From positions 1 through 32,262 of the forward strand of contig WQYC01000033.1 of NCBI GenBank assembly GCA_009781425.1: a DNA stretch of 32,262 nucleotides, written 5' to 3'. The position numbers and the translations under genes were made by a program. Origin of the DNA: Oscillospiraceae bacterium. GTDB taxonomy: Bacteria; Bacillota; Clostridia; Oscillospirales; Ruminococcaceae. The notes beneath the pieces were generated by a model. That model did no database searches. It worked only from the letters and a program-made list of their open reading frames with translations, and was not told where the DNA came from. This document shows, piece by piece, positions 13,620 to 21,686 of the stretch; the first letter of the stretch is position 1; the number at the start of each line of letters is the position of its first letter.

Positions 13620-14765
13620 TTAATCACTCGCCGGTGCAATCTCAACCGGCTGAGAATTTTTCTTCTTTTCTTTCTTCTCCACATATTCCTCCAAGAGCGT
13701 CTTCAGGACATTCACTGTAGGTACGCCGAAAATCATTCCCGGGACGCCGCCGATTGCTCCGCCTACCGTGATTGCGATGATTACGAGGACGGGGCTGATT
13801 TTAAAGGAGGTTCCCATGATTTTAGGATTGATGAAGTTTCCGTCAATCTGCTGTGTAATCAGCAGTATAATCGCAGTGATAACGCCGATTTCCCACCCTC
13901 TGTCGAACATCATGATGAGCGTCGCTATGATTGAGCCGAAGATTGACCCGAAGTACGGAATAATATTCAGCACGCCGAGCATCATGCCGAGAATCAGCGC
14001 GTATGACGACCCGAGCAGCATAAATTCAATCGTTACGATTGTCCCGAGGATAATTGAGTCGAGCACCTGACAGCTGATGAATTTGCGGAAGCTTAAATCA
14101 ATCAGGCGAACGTATTTGAGCAATCTGCCCTGTCTTTTTTCTGAGCCGATTACGCTGATTAAACGCTTGAAAAAGTCTCTCATGCGGTTGTATTCAAGCA
14201 GGAAGTAAACCGTCGAAACGATAGTGAGAATCGTCATGAACAAGCCCGAGAAGAGCCCCTGCGCCACGTCTGTGGCTAAGCCGGGAATATCGAAGCTTCC
14301 GAAAGCCCCCGCAAACGGATTCTCACCCTGCTTGAGAGCCGTGATTTGCTCGTCGAAGCCGAGCGTCGCCGCAATGGGAAGCCCGCCGATATAGTCAAGT
14401 GCCTGCTCGTAATACACAGGCAGAAGCCCCGCAAGCTGCACCGCGTTGTTGTAAACCATCGGAATCAGCAGTCTTACGCCGAGGACTATGATTGAAATAA
14501 TCACCGCGCAGACAAAAAGGATACTGAAGGTCCGCGCGGACTTGCGTATCCATTTAACCTTGATTTTAAGTATTTTATGCTCAAGCCACGAAACGGGAAT
14601 ATTTATGCAGAACGCAACAACAAACCCGATAAGAAACGGGCTGATAATGTTTATGATTGCGTTGAACCAGCTTGCAACAGAAGCAAAATCGAACAGCATT
14701 TTATATGCGAGCAGAACGAATATTGCTAAAAAAAGCAGGTGTATGTGTTTTAAGATGATTTTCAT
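13620..14765 (-). CDS. AI-2E family transporter (PerM/YubA-like)
   Basis: A 381-aa polytopic membrane protein with paired N-terminal helices, a soluble middle segment (about 130-200), then a C-terminal cluster. That cluster contains LGMMLGVLNIIPYFGSIFGS and DGNFINPKIMGTSFKISPV, followed by GGVPGMIFGVPTVNVLKTL; these are family signatures. Members are linked to export or ion transport rather than proven AI-2 transport. The start is placed at 14765 (AGAGGA before ATG), after the tRNA; upstream in-frame codons would overlap tRNA-Ser. It ends in a Lys/Glu-rich tail. It may be read from the tRNA promoter. Confidence 0.92.
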   Translation of the reverse strand: MKIILKHIHLLFLAIFVLLAYKMLFDFASVASWFNAIINIISPFLIGFVVAFCINIPVSWLEHKILKIKVKWIRKSARTFSILFVCAVIISIIVLGVRLLIPMVYNNAVQLAGLLPVYYEQALDYIGGLPIAATLGFDEQITALKQGENPFAGAFGSFDIPGLATDVAQGLFSGLFMTILTIVSTVYFLLEYNRMRDFFKRLISVIGSEKRQGRLLKYVRLIDLSFRKFISCQVLDSIILGTIVTIEFMLLGSSYALILGMMLGVLNIIPYFGSIFGSIIATLIMMFDRGWEIGVITAIILLITQQIDGNFINPKIMGTSFKISPVLVIIAITVGGAIGGVPGMIFGVPTVNVLKTLLEEYVEKKEKKKNSQPVEIAPASD

Positions 14766-14820
14766 AAGTTGTCCTCTGCCTGTCAAGGAAGAAACGATAT
14801 TGGGAGCGCGGGCTCCGCGA

Positions 14821-14906
14821 CGGAGGCGAGAGGATTCGAACCTCCGTGGGGTTGCCCCCAAACGGTTTTCAAGACCGCCCCGTTATGACCACTTCGGTAC
14901 GCCTCC
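14821..14906 (-). tRNA. tRNA-Ser(UGA)
   Basis: Acceptor stem GGAGGCG/CGCCTCC, anticodon loop CTTGAAAA giving anticodon UGA, a long variable arm (GGGGGCAACCCC) typical of serine tRNAs, T-arm GGTTCGAATCC, and discriminator G. CCA is not encoded. It lies directly upstream of the AI-2E transporter on the same strand. Confidence 0.95.
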
Positions 14907-14921
14907 ATAACTACATGAAGT

Positions 14922-14964
14922 ATTATATCATATCCCCGAGCCTTTGTCAACAAAAACTCGGGGA
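14922..14964 (-). promoter_or_regulatory. tRNA-Ser promoter nested in a terminator-like inverted repeat
   Basis: Minus strand TTGACA (14950-14945), 17-bp spacer, TATAAT (14927-14922), extended TG. Inverted repeat TCCCCGAG/CTCGGGGA (14933-14940 and 14957-14964) brackets the -35. It lies just past the stop of the deacetylase gene, so it may act as that gene's terminator. Confidence 0.75.
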
Positions 14965-14979
14965 TTTAATAACACTTTT

Positions 14980-16248
14980 TTATCCTTTTTCGTCGGAATC
15001 ACGAATCAGCTCGTTCAAATTCGGGATATTTCCGTCAGGCGCGGCGGCAAAATTCTCTTGCTCGTTTTCAGAAGTCTGCACGCCTTCAAGCAATTCGTCT
15101 AAATTCGGGATACCAAGGTCATCTTCGTCAATCTCGCGCACAGGCACAACCTCGTCCGGATTGCCGTCCTTGTTGTCTAATTCCCAGTCCTCGCGTTCAA
15201 GCGGTAAAACACCGACAACAGGTTCAATTCCCGTTTCGCCTAAAATCGACGCCATGATTGCATCGGCTTGCGTTGTTGTCAGCTCCGAAAGTGCAGTCAG
15301 CTGCTCGGTGGATAAATGCGGCGTGATTCTTATTGCGACAGGCACGGGGACGCCCTCGCCCGTTGCAACGCCGTCGCGCAGAGCCGCGATTTCTTCAAAA
15401 GTTAAATGCTCAAGGAGTAACGCGACCGCTTCGGTCAGCGCAGGGTTATCGAAAAGCTCGCCGCCTGTCGGCAGAATCGTCCTTACCTCGCGGATTTGCT
15501 TACCTGCGTGGTCAATGCGGTAATCGTCGTGATAAATCAACTCGCTCGTTCGCACGAACTCGAAGCCCGCCTGCCGAAGCCGCGTAAGCACCTCAGGCAG
15601 AGCCTGCGTAGTGTTTTCCAAGTCGTTATGGAACAGCAGAATCGAACCCGAAACTGTCTTATCCATTATACGCTTGATGATTGTCGCAGGGTCAGGCTCT
15701 TGCCAGTCGATGCTGTCCACAGACCATTGAATGAACTTATAGCCCAAGCCCTCAACGGTTTTTATGGAGTTTTCGTCGTACTCGCCATATGGTGAACGAT
15801 AGAGCGTCGGGCGTTCGCCCGTGACTAACAGGATTTTGCGCTCGGCTTCGCGAGTGTCTTCAATCAGCCGATTAAGATTCATGCCGCGGATTCGCGGATG
15901 CATATCCGAGTGATTGGCGATTTCATGCCCGGCAGCGTGGATTCGCCGCACGTCATCGGGGAATTTATCCACGAATTCGCCTGTTACGAAGAACGTAGCG
16001 TAAACGCCGTGCTCTTCAAGAATCGCAAGCAACTCGTCAGTGTTGGAATTCCCCCACGCGCAGTCAAAGGTCAGCGAAATTTTGTTATCCGGTCGGTCAA
16101 CCGAGTAAATCGGCAGAAGCGTTTCCGCCGCGCCCGTGTTGACTGAAGTGAACACCGCCGCAATCCCTACTGCGATTCCGATAAAAACCGCAAGAATAAT
16201 CAGCGTGGCTCTCAGTGCGCGTTTGCGCGATAAAGTTAAAACAAACAT
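14980..16248 (-). CDS. Polysaccharide deacetylase (NodB domain), membrane-anchored
   Basis: A 422-aa protein with an N-terminal membrane anchor (ATLIILAVFIGIAVGIAAVF) and a NodB deacetylase domain. The metal-site motifs are ISLTFDCAWG (motif 1; the TFDxAWG form seen in PdaB-like Firmicutes proteins rather than TFDDG), HSDMHP (metal histidines) and YRSPYGEYD. The expected substrate is N-acetylated cell-wall glycan. The C-terminal ~180 residues are acidic with a repeated NIPNLNEL-like motif (LGIPNLDELLEG and GNIPNLNELIRD), role unknown. The start at 16248 follows GGAGGGG. Not obviously in an operon. Confidence 0.9.
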   Translation of the reverse strand: MFVLTLSRKRALRATLIILAVFIGIAVGIAAVFTSVNTGAAETLLPIYSVDRPDNKISLTFDCAWGNSNTDELLAILEEHGVYATFFVTGEFVDKFPDDVRRIHAAGHEIANHSDMHPRIRGMNLNRLIEDTREAERKILLVTGERPTLYRSPYGEYDENSIKTVEGLGYKFIQWSVDSIDWQEPDPATIIKRIMDKTVSGSILLFHNDLENTTQALPEVLTRLRQAGFEFVRTSELIYHDDYRIDHAGKQIREVRTILPTGGELFDNPALTEAVALLLEHLTFEEIAALRDGVATGEGVPVPVAIRITPHLSTEQLTALSELTTTQADAIMASILGETGIEPVVGVLPLEREDWELDNKDGNPDEVVPVREIDEDDLGIPNLDELLEGVQTSENEQENFAAAPDGNIPNLNELIRDSDEKG

Positions 16249-16360
16249 ATAATCCCCTCCGAAACTATGGACAGTTGCGCGCCGAGACACGCTGACAAGT
16301 CCGTAATTGATGAATTATATGCTTGTTTTGCTTGTATTATGACGAAAGAATAGAGCCGCT

Positions 16361-16726
16361 TTAATTTTCTGTCAACATCGAATTTATAACCCCGCTCATT
16401 TCCTCCTCGCCGAGGTTATCCGCTACCACCGCCGTCCCTGCCATTTCGACAGTTTCAGCCAACGCCCTTAAAACGATTACGTCAGCTATCACCAAAAGCG
16501 GAACGTCCTCTGTCGCTTCGTTACGGCGCAGGCTCTTATAAAACTCAAACAGCAGACTCAAATCCCTGCCCGCGCGGTAAACCGCAAGGTCAGTCGTCTT
16601 GCCTTTAAGGCTTTCCAACGCGCCGTCGGGGGAGTTCGTCGCGCTGACCTTGAATTCAAAGCCGATAGCTCGCCGAAGCTTATTTATTTCTTTTATATTT
16701 TCGCCGACTATTAATACGTTTTTCAT
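16361..16726 (-). CDS. Degenerate receiver-like protein
   Basis: A 121-aa CheY-like fold (KNVLIVGENIKEINKLRRAI at the start; alternating strands and helices throughout). The position expected to hold the phospho-accepting Asp reads LAVYRAGRD, and the acidic pair near the N-terminus is GEN rather than DD. It probably cannot be phosphorylated normally. Its ATG overlaps the stop of the upstream membrane protein (ATGA). Third gene of the three-gene signalling operon. Confidence 0.7.
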   Translation of the reverse strand: MKNVLIVGENIKEINKLRRAIGFEFKVSATNSPDGALESLKGKTTDLAVYRAGRDLSLLFEFYKSLRRNEATEDVPLLVIADVIVLRALAETVEMAGTAVVADNLGEEEMSGVINSMLTEN

Positions 16727-17235
16727 GAGCTTTCTCCTAAATCTTCTTTGAGCTTTGCCGATATTTTATTAAGTCTTTTTCTGTCCTTTGAAAATTGTCC
16801 GACGAGCTGGTCGGCGGCGATTAAAACTAATATGCTGTAATTGTTTGCATGAATAAAGTTCATAAGATTTTCGTTTAATAACGCCGGGTAAGAATCAATT
16901 ATTTGCGCGGCAACTAAAACAAGAATATAAAATAAATACAATACTGTTTTAAAGGAAACAAAGGAATCTATTACCCATAGAATCTGACGGCTGCTTCTTT
17001 CTCTGTTTTTATCCTCTTTTATCATTTCGGCAAGCTTTTTCGGTTCCAATATTCTCAGCATACCCTCGTCCAATGCCAAAAATAAAAGAATCAGCGCGAG
17101 ATTCGCTAAATACACGTATAAAAGAGAAAACCCAATGAGCCATGTATATAAAAAATATACAATAAAACCGTATATAGTATTTGAAAGAATGGCATATGTA
17201 AAATGATTGAAGAACTTTTTGAGTTTTGTTGACAT
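16723..17235 (-). CDS. Hypothetical membrane protein of the signalling operon
   Basis: A 170-aa protein with four hydrophobic segments (about 12-32, 36-55, 88-110 and 128-145), a charged cytoplasmic loop (KKLAEMIKEDKNRERSSRQ) and a Lys-rich tail. No known family is evident. AAGGGAG precedes ATG 17233-17235. It begins 18 bp after the degenerate GGDEF gene and overlaps the receiver-like gene. It may be the membrane partner of these two soluble proteins; inferred from context only. Confidence 0.78.
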   Translation of the reverse strand: MSTKLKKFFNHFTYAILSNTIYGFIVYFLYTWLIGFSLLYVYLANLALILLFLALDEGMLRILEPKKLAEMIKEDKNRERSSRQILWVIDSFVSFKTVLYLFYILVLVAAQIIDSYPALLNENLMNFIHANNYSILVLIAADQLVGQFSKDRKRLNKISAKLKEDLGESS

Positions 17236-17253
17236 TTATGTTTCTCCCTTTCA

Positions 17254-18105
17254 TCACCAGCTATAAAACTTCGCCATGTTTTTCCCGTGCTTGCGGGCTT
17301 CGCCGAGTCCGCGGTCGCAGGCTAAGTATAAGTCCTCGTAGTTCTTGCCGTGCCGCTCGGAAACCGCAAGCCCGACAGAAACATAGATTTTCTCGTCCTT
17401 TATGCGTTCGAGAATCGTTTCGATTAGCTTCGCCGCGTAGTCTTGAATTTTATCTTTCTCGCGCAGCTCGGGGACGAACAACAGGAAGCCGCCGCCCTTC
17501 ATGACTGCGAGCACTGCCTTTTCGTCAATCGCCGCTTGAATAATATCGCGGCAGGAGAGCAGAGCCTTCTCGCTTATGTTCGTGCAGACGAAGCTGTAAT
17601 GGTCGAGGTCAATCATCATCAGCGTGCCTTTTTTGCCGCTGTTCAGCAGCTCGGCAATCGTCAGCTCGCCCATCTGCTTCTTCGGCAAACCTGTAATAGG
17701 GTCGGGAAGCTCGCGCGGATGTGAGAACGCCAACAGCGTAGCGTCAATCTTATCGCTGAAGATTAATGGGTCAAACGGAAGCTTGATTACCTCCGAGACC
17801 TTGTTCTTCTGCGATTTTTTTATAATTTCTGGCGTTACATCGGGCGCGGCGAAAATCACAGGCACATCAGCAAAGCGCGCGTCGGAAGCGCGCAGCTTTT
17901 CAAGGAATCTGAAGCTGTTCTGCGGTTTTAAGCCCGCCTTGACAGACGGCGTGAGAATCACAAGGCTGATTTTCCTCCCGCCAAGCACAGACAGCGCGTC
18001 TTTCTCGGTTTCTGCCGAGAAAATAAAGTGCTGTTTGCGCAGAACCTCCTGCGTTATATAATGGAAATTTTTTGAATCACCGATTGTTAAAATATTTTTT
18101 TTCAT
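17254..18105 (-). CDS. Receiver plus degenerate GGDEF domain protein
   Basis: A 283-aa protein. The N-terminal ~120 residues look like a response-regulator receiver (ILTIGDSKNFHYITQEVL), but the phosphorylation-site strand reads LVILTPSV with no Asp. The C-terminal half has the GGDEF-domain entry DPITGLPKK and the strand MMIDLDHYSFV. The signature itself is GGGFLLF instead of GGDEF, so cyclase activity is unlikely. A c-di-GMP or protein-binding role is possible. Start 18105 has only a weak GAG before it. It is transcribed from the left half of the 46-bp mirror promoter, divergent from serC. Confidence 0.78.
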   Translation of the reverse strand: MKKNILTIGDSKNFHYITQEVLRKQHFIFSAETEKDALSVLGGRKISLVILTPSVKAGLKPQNSFRFLEKLRASDARFADVPVIFAAPDVTPEIIKKSQKNKVSEVIKLPFDPLIFSDKIDATLLAFSHPRELPDPITGLPKKQMGELTIAELLNSGKKGTLMMIDLDHYSFVCTNISEKALLSCRDIIQAAIDEKAVLAVMKGGGFLLFVPELREKDKIQDYAAKLIETILERIKDEKIYVSVGLAVSERHGKNYEDLYLACDRGLGEARKHGKNMAKFYSW

Positions 18106-18142
18106 ATTCTCGTTATTCCCCCATTTACAGCGCGTTGTATTA

Positions 18143-18188
18143 ATTATAACATAAAACTCTTGCACTTGCAAGAGTTTTATGTTATAAT
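18143..18188. promoter_or_regulatory. 46-bp palindrome forming two mirror-image divergent promoters
   Basis: Arms 18143-18164 and 18167-18188 are perfect 22-bp inverted repeats with a 2-bp centre. Plus strand: TTGCAC (18160-18165), 17 bp, TATAAT (18183-18188) towards serC. Minus strand: TTGCAA (18171-18166), 17 bp, TATAAT (18148-18143) towards the degenerate GGDEF operon. The -35 boxes are back to back, so only one polymerase can bind at a time. Confidence 0.85.
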
Positions 18189-18219
18189 AGATGTTGCAAA
18201 AGAATATAAGGAGGCAAAT

Positions 18220-19296
18220 ATGAGAGTATATAATTTTAGCGCAGGTCCGGCGGTTCTGCCGGAGGAGGTTTTAAAGAAAGCCGCTTCGGAGCTTCTTGAA
18301 TACGGCGATTCGGGGCAGTCGGTCATGGAGATGTCGCACCGCTCTAAGGAATACGAGGTGATTCACGACGGCTGTATCGCGCTTCTGCGCGAGGTCATGG
18401 CGATTCCCGATAACTACAAAATCCTGTTCATACAAGGCGGCGCGCATATGCAGTTCGAGATGATTCCGCTTAATCTTATGCAAAAAGGCAAGGCGGACTT
18501 CGTGGTGACAGGTCAGTGGGCGGGCAAGGCTCACAGCGAAGCTAAAAAATACGGCGAAGCAAATTTAATTGCTTCTTCAAAAGATAAAACTTTTTCTTAT
18601 ATCCCCGAGCTTGATAAGTCTAAATTCACTCCCGATGCAGATTATTTCCATATCTGCGAGAACAATACGATTTTTGGTACAAAGTTTTGGAGCTTGCCCG
18701 AAACAGGCGGCGTTCCGCTTGTTTCCGATATGTCGAGCTGTATTCTTTCTGAGCCTGTTGACGTGTCGAAATACGGCTTGATTTACGCCTGCGCCCAGAA
18801 AAACATGGGACCTTCGGGCGTGACTATCGTGATTATCCGCGAGGATTTAATCCGCGACCTCAGCGAAACAAAATTCCCGACTATGCTGCAATATAAAATT
18901 TACGATGAGAACAACTCGCTCTACAACACTCCGCCTACCTACTCTATTTATATGTGCAAGTTAGTGTTAGAGTGGATAAAAGAAAACGGCGGGCTCGCCG
19001 CTATGAAGGCGCATAACGAGAAGAAAGCGGCGATTCTGTACAACGCGATTGACAATTCAAAAATGTTCAGCAACCCCGTAGTTAAAAAAGACCGCTCGCT
19101 CATGAACGTGACGTTCGTGACGGGCAAAGAAGACTTAGACAAGAAGTTCATCGCTGAAGCTAAGAAAGCAGGCTTCGTGAACTTAGCGGGGCATCGCTCG
19201 GTCGGCGGCATGAGAGCGTCGATTTATAATGCTATGCCGGTCGAGGGCGTGCAGGCACTTGCAGACTTTATGAAGAAATTCGAGGAGGAAAATTAA
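18220..19296 (+). CDS. serC: Phosphoserine aminotransferase
   Basis: A 358-aa PLP enzyme converting 3-phosphohydroxypyruvate and glutamate to phosphoserine. It has the family N-terminus VYNFSAGPAVLPEEVL, the PLP lysine in YACAQKNMGPSG (Lys194), and GGMRASIYNA near the C-terminus. AAGGAGG (18208-18214) fixes ATG 18220; upstream in-frame codons lie in the promoter. The stop overlaps the serA start by one base (TAATG), so the two serine-biosynthesis genes are coupled. Confidence 0.97.
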   Translation: MRVYNFSAGPAVLPEEVLKKAASELLEYGDSGQSVMEMSHRSKEYEVIHDGCIALLREVMAIPDNYKILFIQGGAHMQFEMIPLNLMQKGKADFVVTGQWAGKAHSEAKKYGEANLIASSKDKTFSYIPELDKSKFTPDADYFHICENNTIFGTKFWSLPETGGVPLVSDMSSCILSEPVDVSKYGLIYACAQKNMGPSGVTIVIIREDLIRDLSETKFPTMLQYKIYDENNSLYNTPPTYSIYMCKLVLEWIKENGGLAAMKAHNEKKAAILYNAIDNSKMFSNPVVKKDRSLMNVTFVTGKEDLDKKFIAEAKKAGFVNLAGHRSVGGMRASIYNAMPVEGVQALADFMKKFEEEN

Positions 19297-20465
19297 TGTA
19301 CAACATACTAACCTTAAATAAAATCGCCGCCTGCGGCACTGATTTATTTGACAAGAGCAAATACAACATAGGCACAGAAATCGAAAACCCGAAGGCTGTA
19401 ATGGTGCGCTCGGCTTCCATGCACGAATTTGCACTTAATGACGGACTTCGCGCTATTGCGAGAGCGGGCGCGGGCACGAACAACATTCCGATTGACAAGT
19501 GCAGTGAAAAAGGCGTCGTAGTCTTTAACACGCCCGGCGCGAACGCTAACGGCGTTAAGGAGCTTGTGCTCGCCGCGCTGTTTATTTCGAGCCGCAAGGT
19601 TCCTGCCGCGCTCGAATGGTGCAAGACTCTTAAAGGCAAGGGTGACGAAGTCCCCGCATTAGTCGAAAAAGGCAAGAGCGACTTCGGCGGCCCCGAAATC
19701 AAAGGCAAAAAGCTCGGCGTTATCGGGCTCGGCGCAATCGGCGCGCTTGTCGCGAACGCCGCAGACGCACTCGGCATGGACGTTTACGGCTTTGCCCCGT
19801 TCCTCTCTGTGGACGGCGCGCTGAGCCTATCGAGAAAAATTCACTACGTAAAGAGCACCCGCGAAATCTTCGAGAACTGCGACTATATCTCGCTTCACGC
19901 GCCCGCAACCGCCGAAACCAAGAAGATGGTGAACGCGGAAAGCATCGCGGGAATGAAGAAAAACGTGCGTATTATCAACTTTGCGCGCGCTGACTTAGTT
20001 GACGACGAGGCGGTAATCGCCGCGCTCGCAAGCGGCGGTATGGGGTGCTACGTGACTGACTTCCCGACTGACGCGCTTATCGGCGTTGATGGCGTGATTG
20101 CGATTCCGCACCTCGGCGCGTCTACGCCTGAAAGCGAGGACAACTGCGCGGTTATGGCGGCAGAACAGCTGATTGACTTCCTTGAAAACGGCAATATCAC
20201 CAACAGTGTAAACCTCCCGAATCTCACAATGCAGATGACAGGCGATGCGAAAATCTGCGTGATTCACAAGAACGTAGACGGCGTGATTACGCAGATTACA
20301 AAGGTCATGGCGGACGCAAAGGCTAATATCGAGAACATGGAGAGCAAAAGCAAAAAAGATTACGCTTACACCGTGCTTGATGTGCGCGGGTATGAGCACG
20401 GGCTCGCGGCGAAGGTCGAGGCGATAGATACTGTTATTAGTGTGAGGACGATAAAGAGGACGTAG
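19296..20465 (+). CDS. serA: D-3-phosphoglycerate dehydrogenase with ACT domain
   Basis: A 389-aa enzyme catalysing the first step of serine synthesis (3-phosphoglycerate to 3-phosphohydroxypyruvate, NAD+). It has the NAD motif GVIGLGAIGALV (142-153), catalytic Arg in INFARADLVDD, and the Glu/His region IPHLGASTPESEDN. A C-terminal ACT domain (from about residue 320, KICVIHKNVDGVITQITKVM) probably senses serine. The short ACT form without an intervening domain is common in Clostridia. It is translationally coupled to serC and followed by a strong hairpin. Confidence 0.96.
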   Translation: MYNILTLNKIAACGTDLFDKSKYNIGTEIENPKAVMVRSASMHEFALNDGLRAIARAGAGTNNIPIDKCSEKGVVVFNTPGANANGVKELVLAALFISSRKVPAALEWCKTLKGKGDEVPALVEKGKSDFGGPEIKGKKLGVIGLGAIGALVANAADALGMDVYGFAPFLSVDGALSLSRKIHYVKSTREIFENCDYISLHAPATAETKKMVNAESIAGMKKNVRIINFARADLVDDEAVIAALASGGMGCYVTDFPTDALIGVDGVIAIPHLGASTPESEDNCAVMAAEQLIDFLENGNITNSVNLPNLTMQMTGDAKICVIHKNVDGVITQITKVMADAKANIENMESKSKKDYAYTVLDVRGYEHGLAAKVEAIDTVISVRTIKRT

Positions 20466-20538
20466 AAAGCGGCAAGATATAAGCGCGACACCGAAAGGCG
20501 TGCAAGACGGAAAACAGAGAAGAATTTTGAATAGAAGA

Positions 20539-20561
20539 AAAGCGGGCGTAATGCCCGCTTT
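20539..20561. terminator. Bidirectional terminator between serA and SLOG gene
   Basis: AAAGCGGGC (20539-20547), loop GTAAT, GCCCGCTTT (20553-20561); A and T runs flank it on both sides. It lies 73 bp after serA and at the stop of the convergent SLOG gene. Confidence 0.85.
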
Positions 20562-21045
20562 AAAATATATTTATTATTTCCAATCCTTGCTTTTCCGCCA
20601 TACGCACAGTCTGCCCTGTTCCCGACCTATATCTGCTTTCGTTATAATAGCATATACAATATCGGCTGTTTTCCACAAGATATTGATTTCTTTTTTTATA
20701 ACAGTCGGCAGAATAATTTTCCTGCAAGATAATATTTTCGTCAGTGAGCGTCATCAGATGTTCAAGTCTTTTCCTATCTATTTCGCTCCACTTCTTCGTA
20801 AAAATATCGAAACTGCACGGCAAAACCATCGTAAGCTTTATATCACCTATCATATGGCGTACTGCCGTTTTGATATAAAAGCTGTGTTGACCTGCGATTA
20901 TATCGAAGCCCGTCGCGCCGCCGATAAGAAAATGTCTTACGCCTCGCCCAATTAAATCAAAAGTTGCTTCTATATGCCTTTTCTGAGTTTCAATTAGATT
21001 CTCAATTTCTCTGTGTCCCGTGAAACAGGCGGTATATTCTTTCAT
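20560..21045 (-). CDS. SLOG-domain (YpsA/DUF1273-like) protein
   Basis: A 161-aa protein with the SLOG-fold nucleotide-binding start YTACFTGHRE, the glycine motif HFLIGGATGFD, and the C-terminal GTGQTVRMAEKQG. These match YpsA/DUF1273-type proteins, which bind nucleotide-derived ligands; cellular roles vary. AAAGGAG precedes ATG 21043-21045; an earlier in-frame ATG lies before the ribosome site. It is divergent from a small XRE gene, with both promoters in one inverted-repeat region, so the XRE protein may regulate it. Confidence 0.82.
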   Translation of the reverse strand: MKEYTACFTGHREIENLIETQKRHIEATFDLIGRGVRHFLIGGATGFDIIAGQHSFYIKTAVRHMIGDIKLTMVLPCSFDIFTKKWSEIDRKRLEHLMTLTDENIILQENYSADCYKKRNQYLVENSRYCICYYNESRYRSGTGQTVRMAEKQGLEIINIF

Positions 21046-21070
21046 GGTTTTCTCCTTTGCTCTATTATTA

Positions 21071-21116
21071 GAACAATTATAACACACTATTGAGTTATAA
21101 TCAAGTTAAAATGTTC
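21071..21116. promoter_or_regulatory. Divergent control region of SLOG and XRE genes
   Basis: Minus promoter TTGATT (21104-21099), 17 bp, TATAAT (21081-21076), extended TG. An inverted repeat TATAAC/GTTATA lies inside, and outer arms GAACA (21071) and TGTTC (21112-21116) bracket the region. A candidate operator for the adjacent XRE protein. Confidence 0.55.
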
Positions 21117-21147
21117 CAATATAGAGCAAAGGAAATGAAATAGAAAT

Positions 21148-21387
21148 ATGAGTAAGACAATAAATCAAGATGATAATATAGGTAAAAACATAAAAGAAGC
21201 GAGAAAAATTGCCGGTTTAACACAAGAAACATTGGTTGCAAAAATGCAATTATCAGGTTGTGATATTTCTCGCGGAACATTAGCAAAAATAGAAGTTGGA
21301 ATCAGAAATATTAAAATTTCTGAGATAAGAGCTATAAAAACTATACTTAAAACAAGTTATGACTTTTTATTTAAAGAAGCAGACTGA
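21148..21387 (+). CDS. XRE-family HTH regulator
   Basis: A 79-aa single-domain helix-turn-helix protein: NIGKNIKEARKIAGLTQETL, VAKMQLSGCDISRGTLAKIE, then a C-terminal helix ending ISEIRAIKTILKTSYDFLF. ATG 21148 has only a distant AAAGGAAA (about 14 nt). It ends in a terminator whose 3' arm overlaps the -35 of toxin locus C. Probable regulator of itself and the divergent SLOG gene. Confidence 0.85.
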   Translation: MSKTINQDDNIGKNIKEARKIAGLTQETLVAKMQLSGCDISRGTLAKIEVGIRNIKISEIRAIKTILKTSYDFLFKEAD

Positions 21388-21410
21388 AACCCCCGCTTTG
21401 GCGGGGGTTT
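21387..21410 (+). terminator. Terminator of XRE gene
   Basis: AAACCCCCGC (21387-21396), loop TTTG, GCGGGGGTTT (21401-21410). It starts at the stop codon and its T-run is shared with the TTGACA of the next promoter. Confidence 0.85.
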
Positions 21411-21438
21411 GACAACAACTGACAAAATATGTTATAAT
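21409..21438 (+). promoter_or_regulatory. Promoter of toxin C mRNA with structured leader
   Basis: TTGACA (21409-21414), 18-bp spacer, TATAAT (21433-21438), extended TG. The leader has hairpins CTGCGGT/ACCGCAG (21443-21460) and GCACCAATTCG/CGAATTGGTGC (21470-21495) before the ribosome site. Confidence 0.75.
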
Positions 21439-21551
21439 TAAACTGCGGTGGATACCGCAGGGCAGACTGGCACCAATTCGCAAACGAATTGGTGCGACGG
21501 TGGTGGTTAGCTGACCCTCCTCGCACAATTTCTCAGAAAGGGGGTGAAGCA

Positions 21552-21686
21552 ATGCTGTGGAACGAAGTATTAAATACACTTATCGCGCTGTTCAGCGCAG
21601 TATTGACATACATAGCACTCCGGCAAAACGGCAAAAAAAGTAACCGCCCCCTGCAAGGAATCGGTTACTTAACCCATTTATTGTAG
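21552..21686 (+). CDS. Putative holin-like type I toxin C
   Basis: A 44-aa peptide: MLWNEVLNTLIALFSAVLTY then basic, polar RQNGKKSNRPLQG. One membrane helix with a short basic tail, resembling Firmicutes holin-like type I toxins. In those, the codons for an NRP-like motif overlap the antisense RNA terminator, exactly as SNRPL does here. AAGGGGGTG precedes ATG 21552. The GTAACCG/CGGTTAC hairpin in its 3' half terminates an antisense RNA from a promoter at 21747. Not clearly homologous to peptides A and B. Confidence 0.65.
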   Translation: MLWNEVLNTLIALFSAVLTYIALRQNGKKSNRPLQGIGYLTHLL

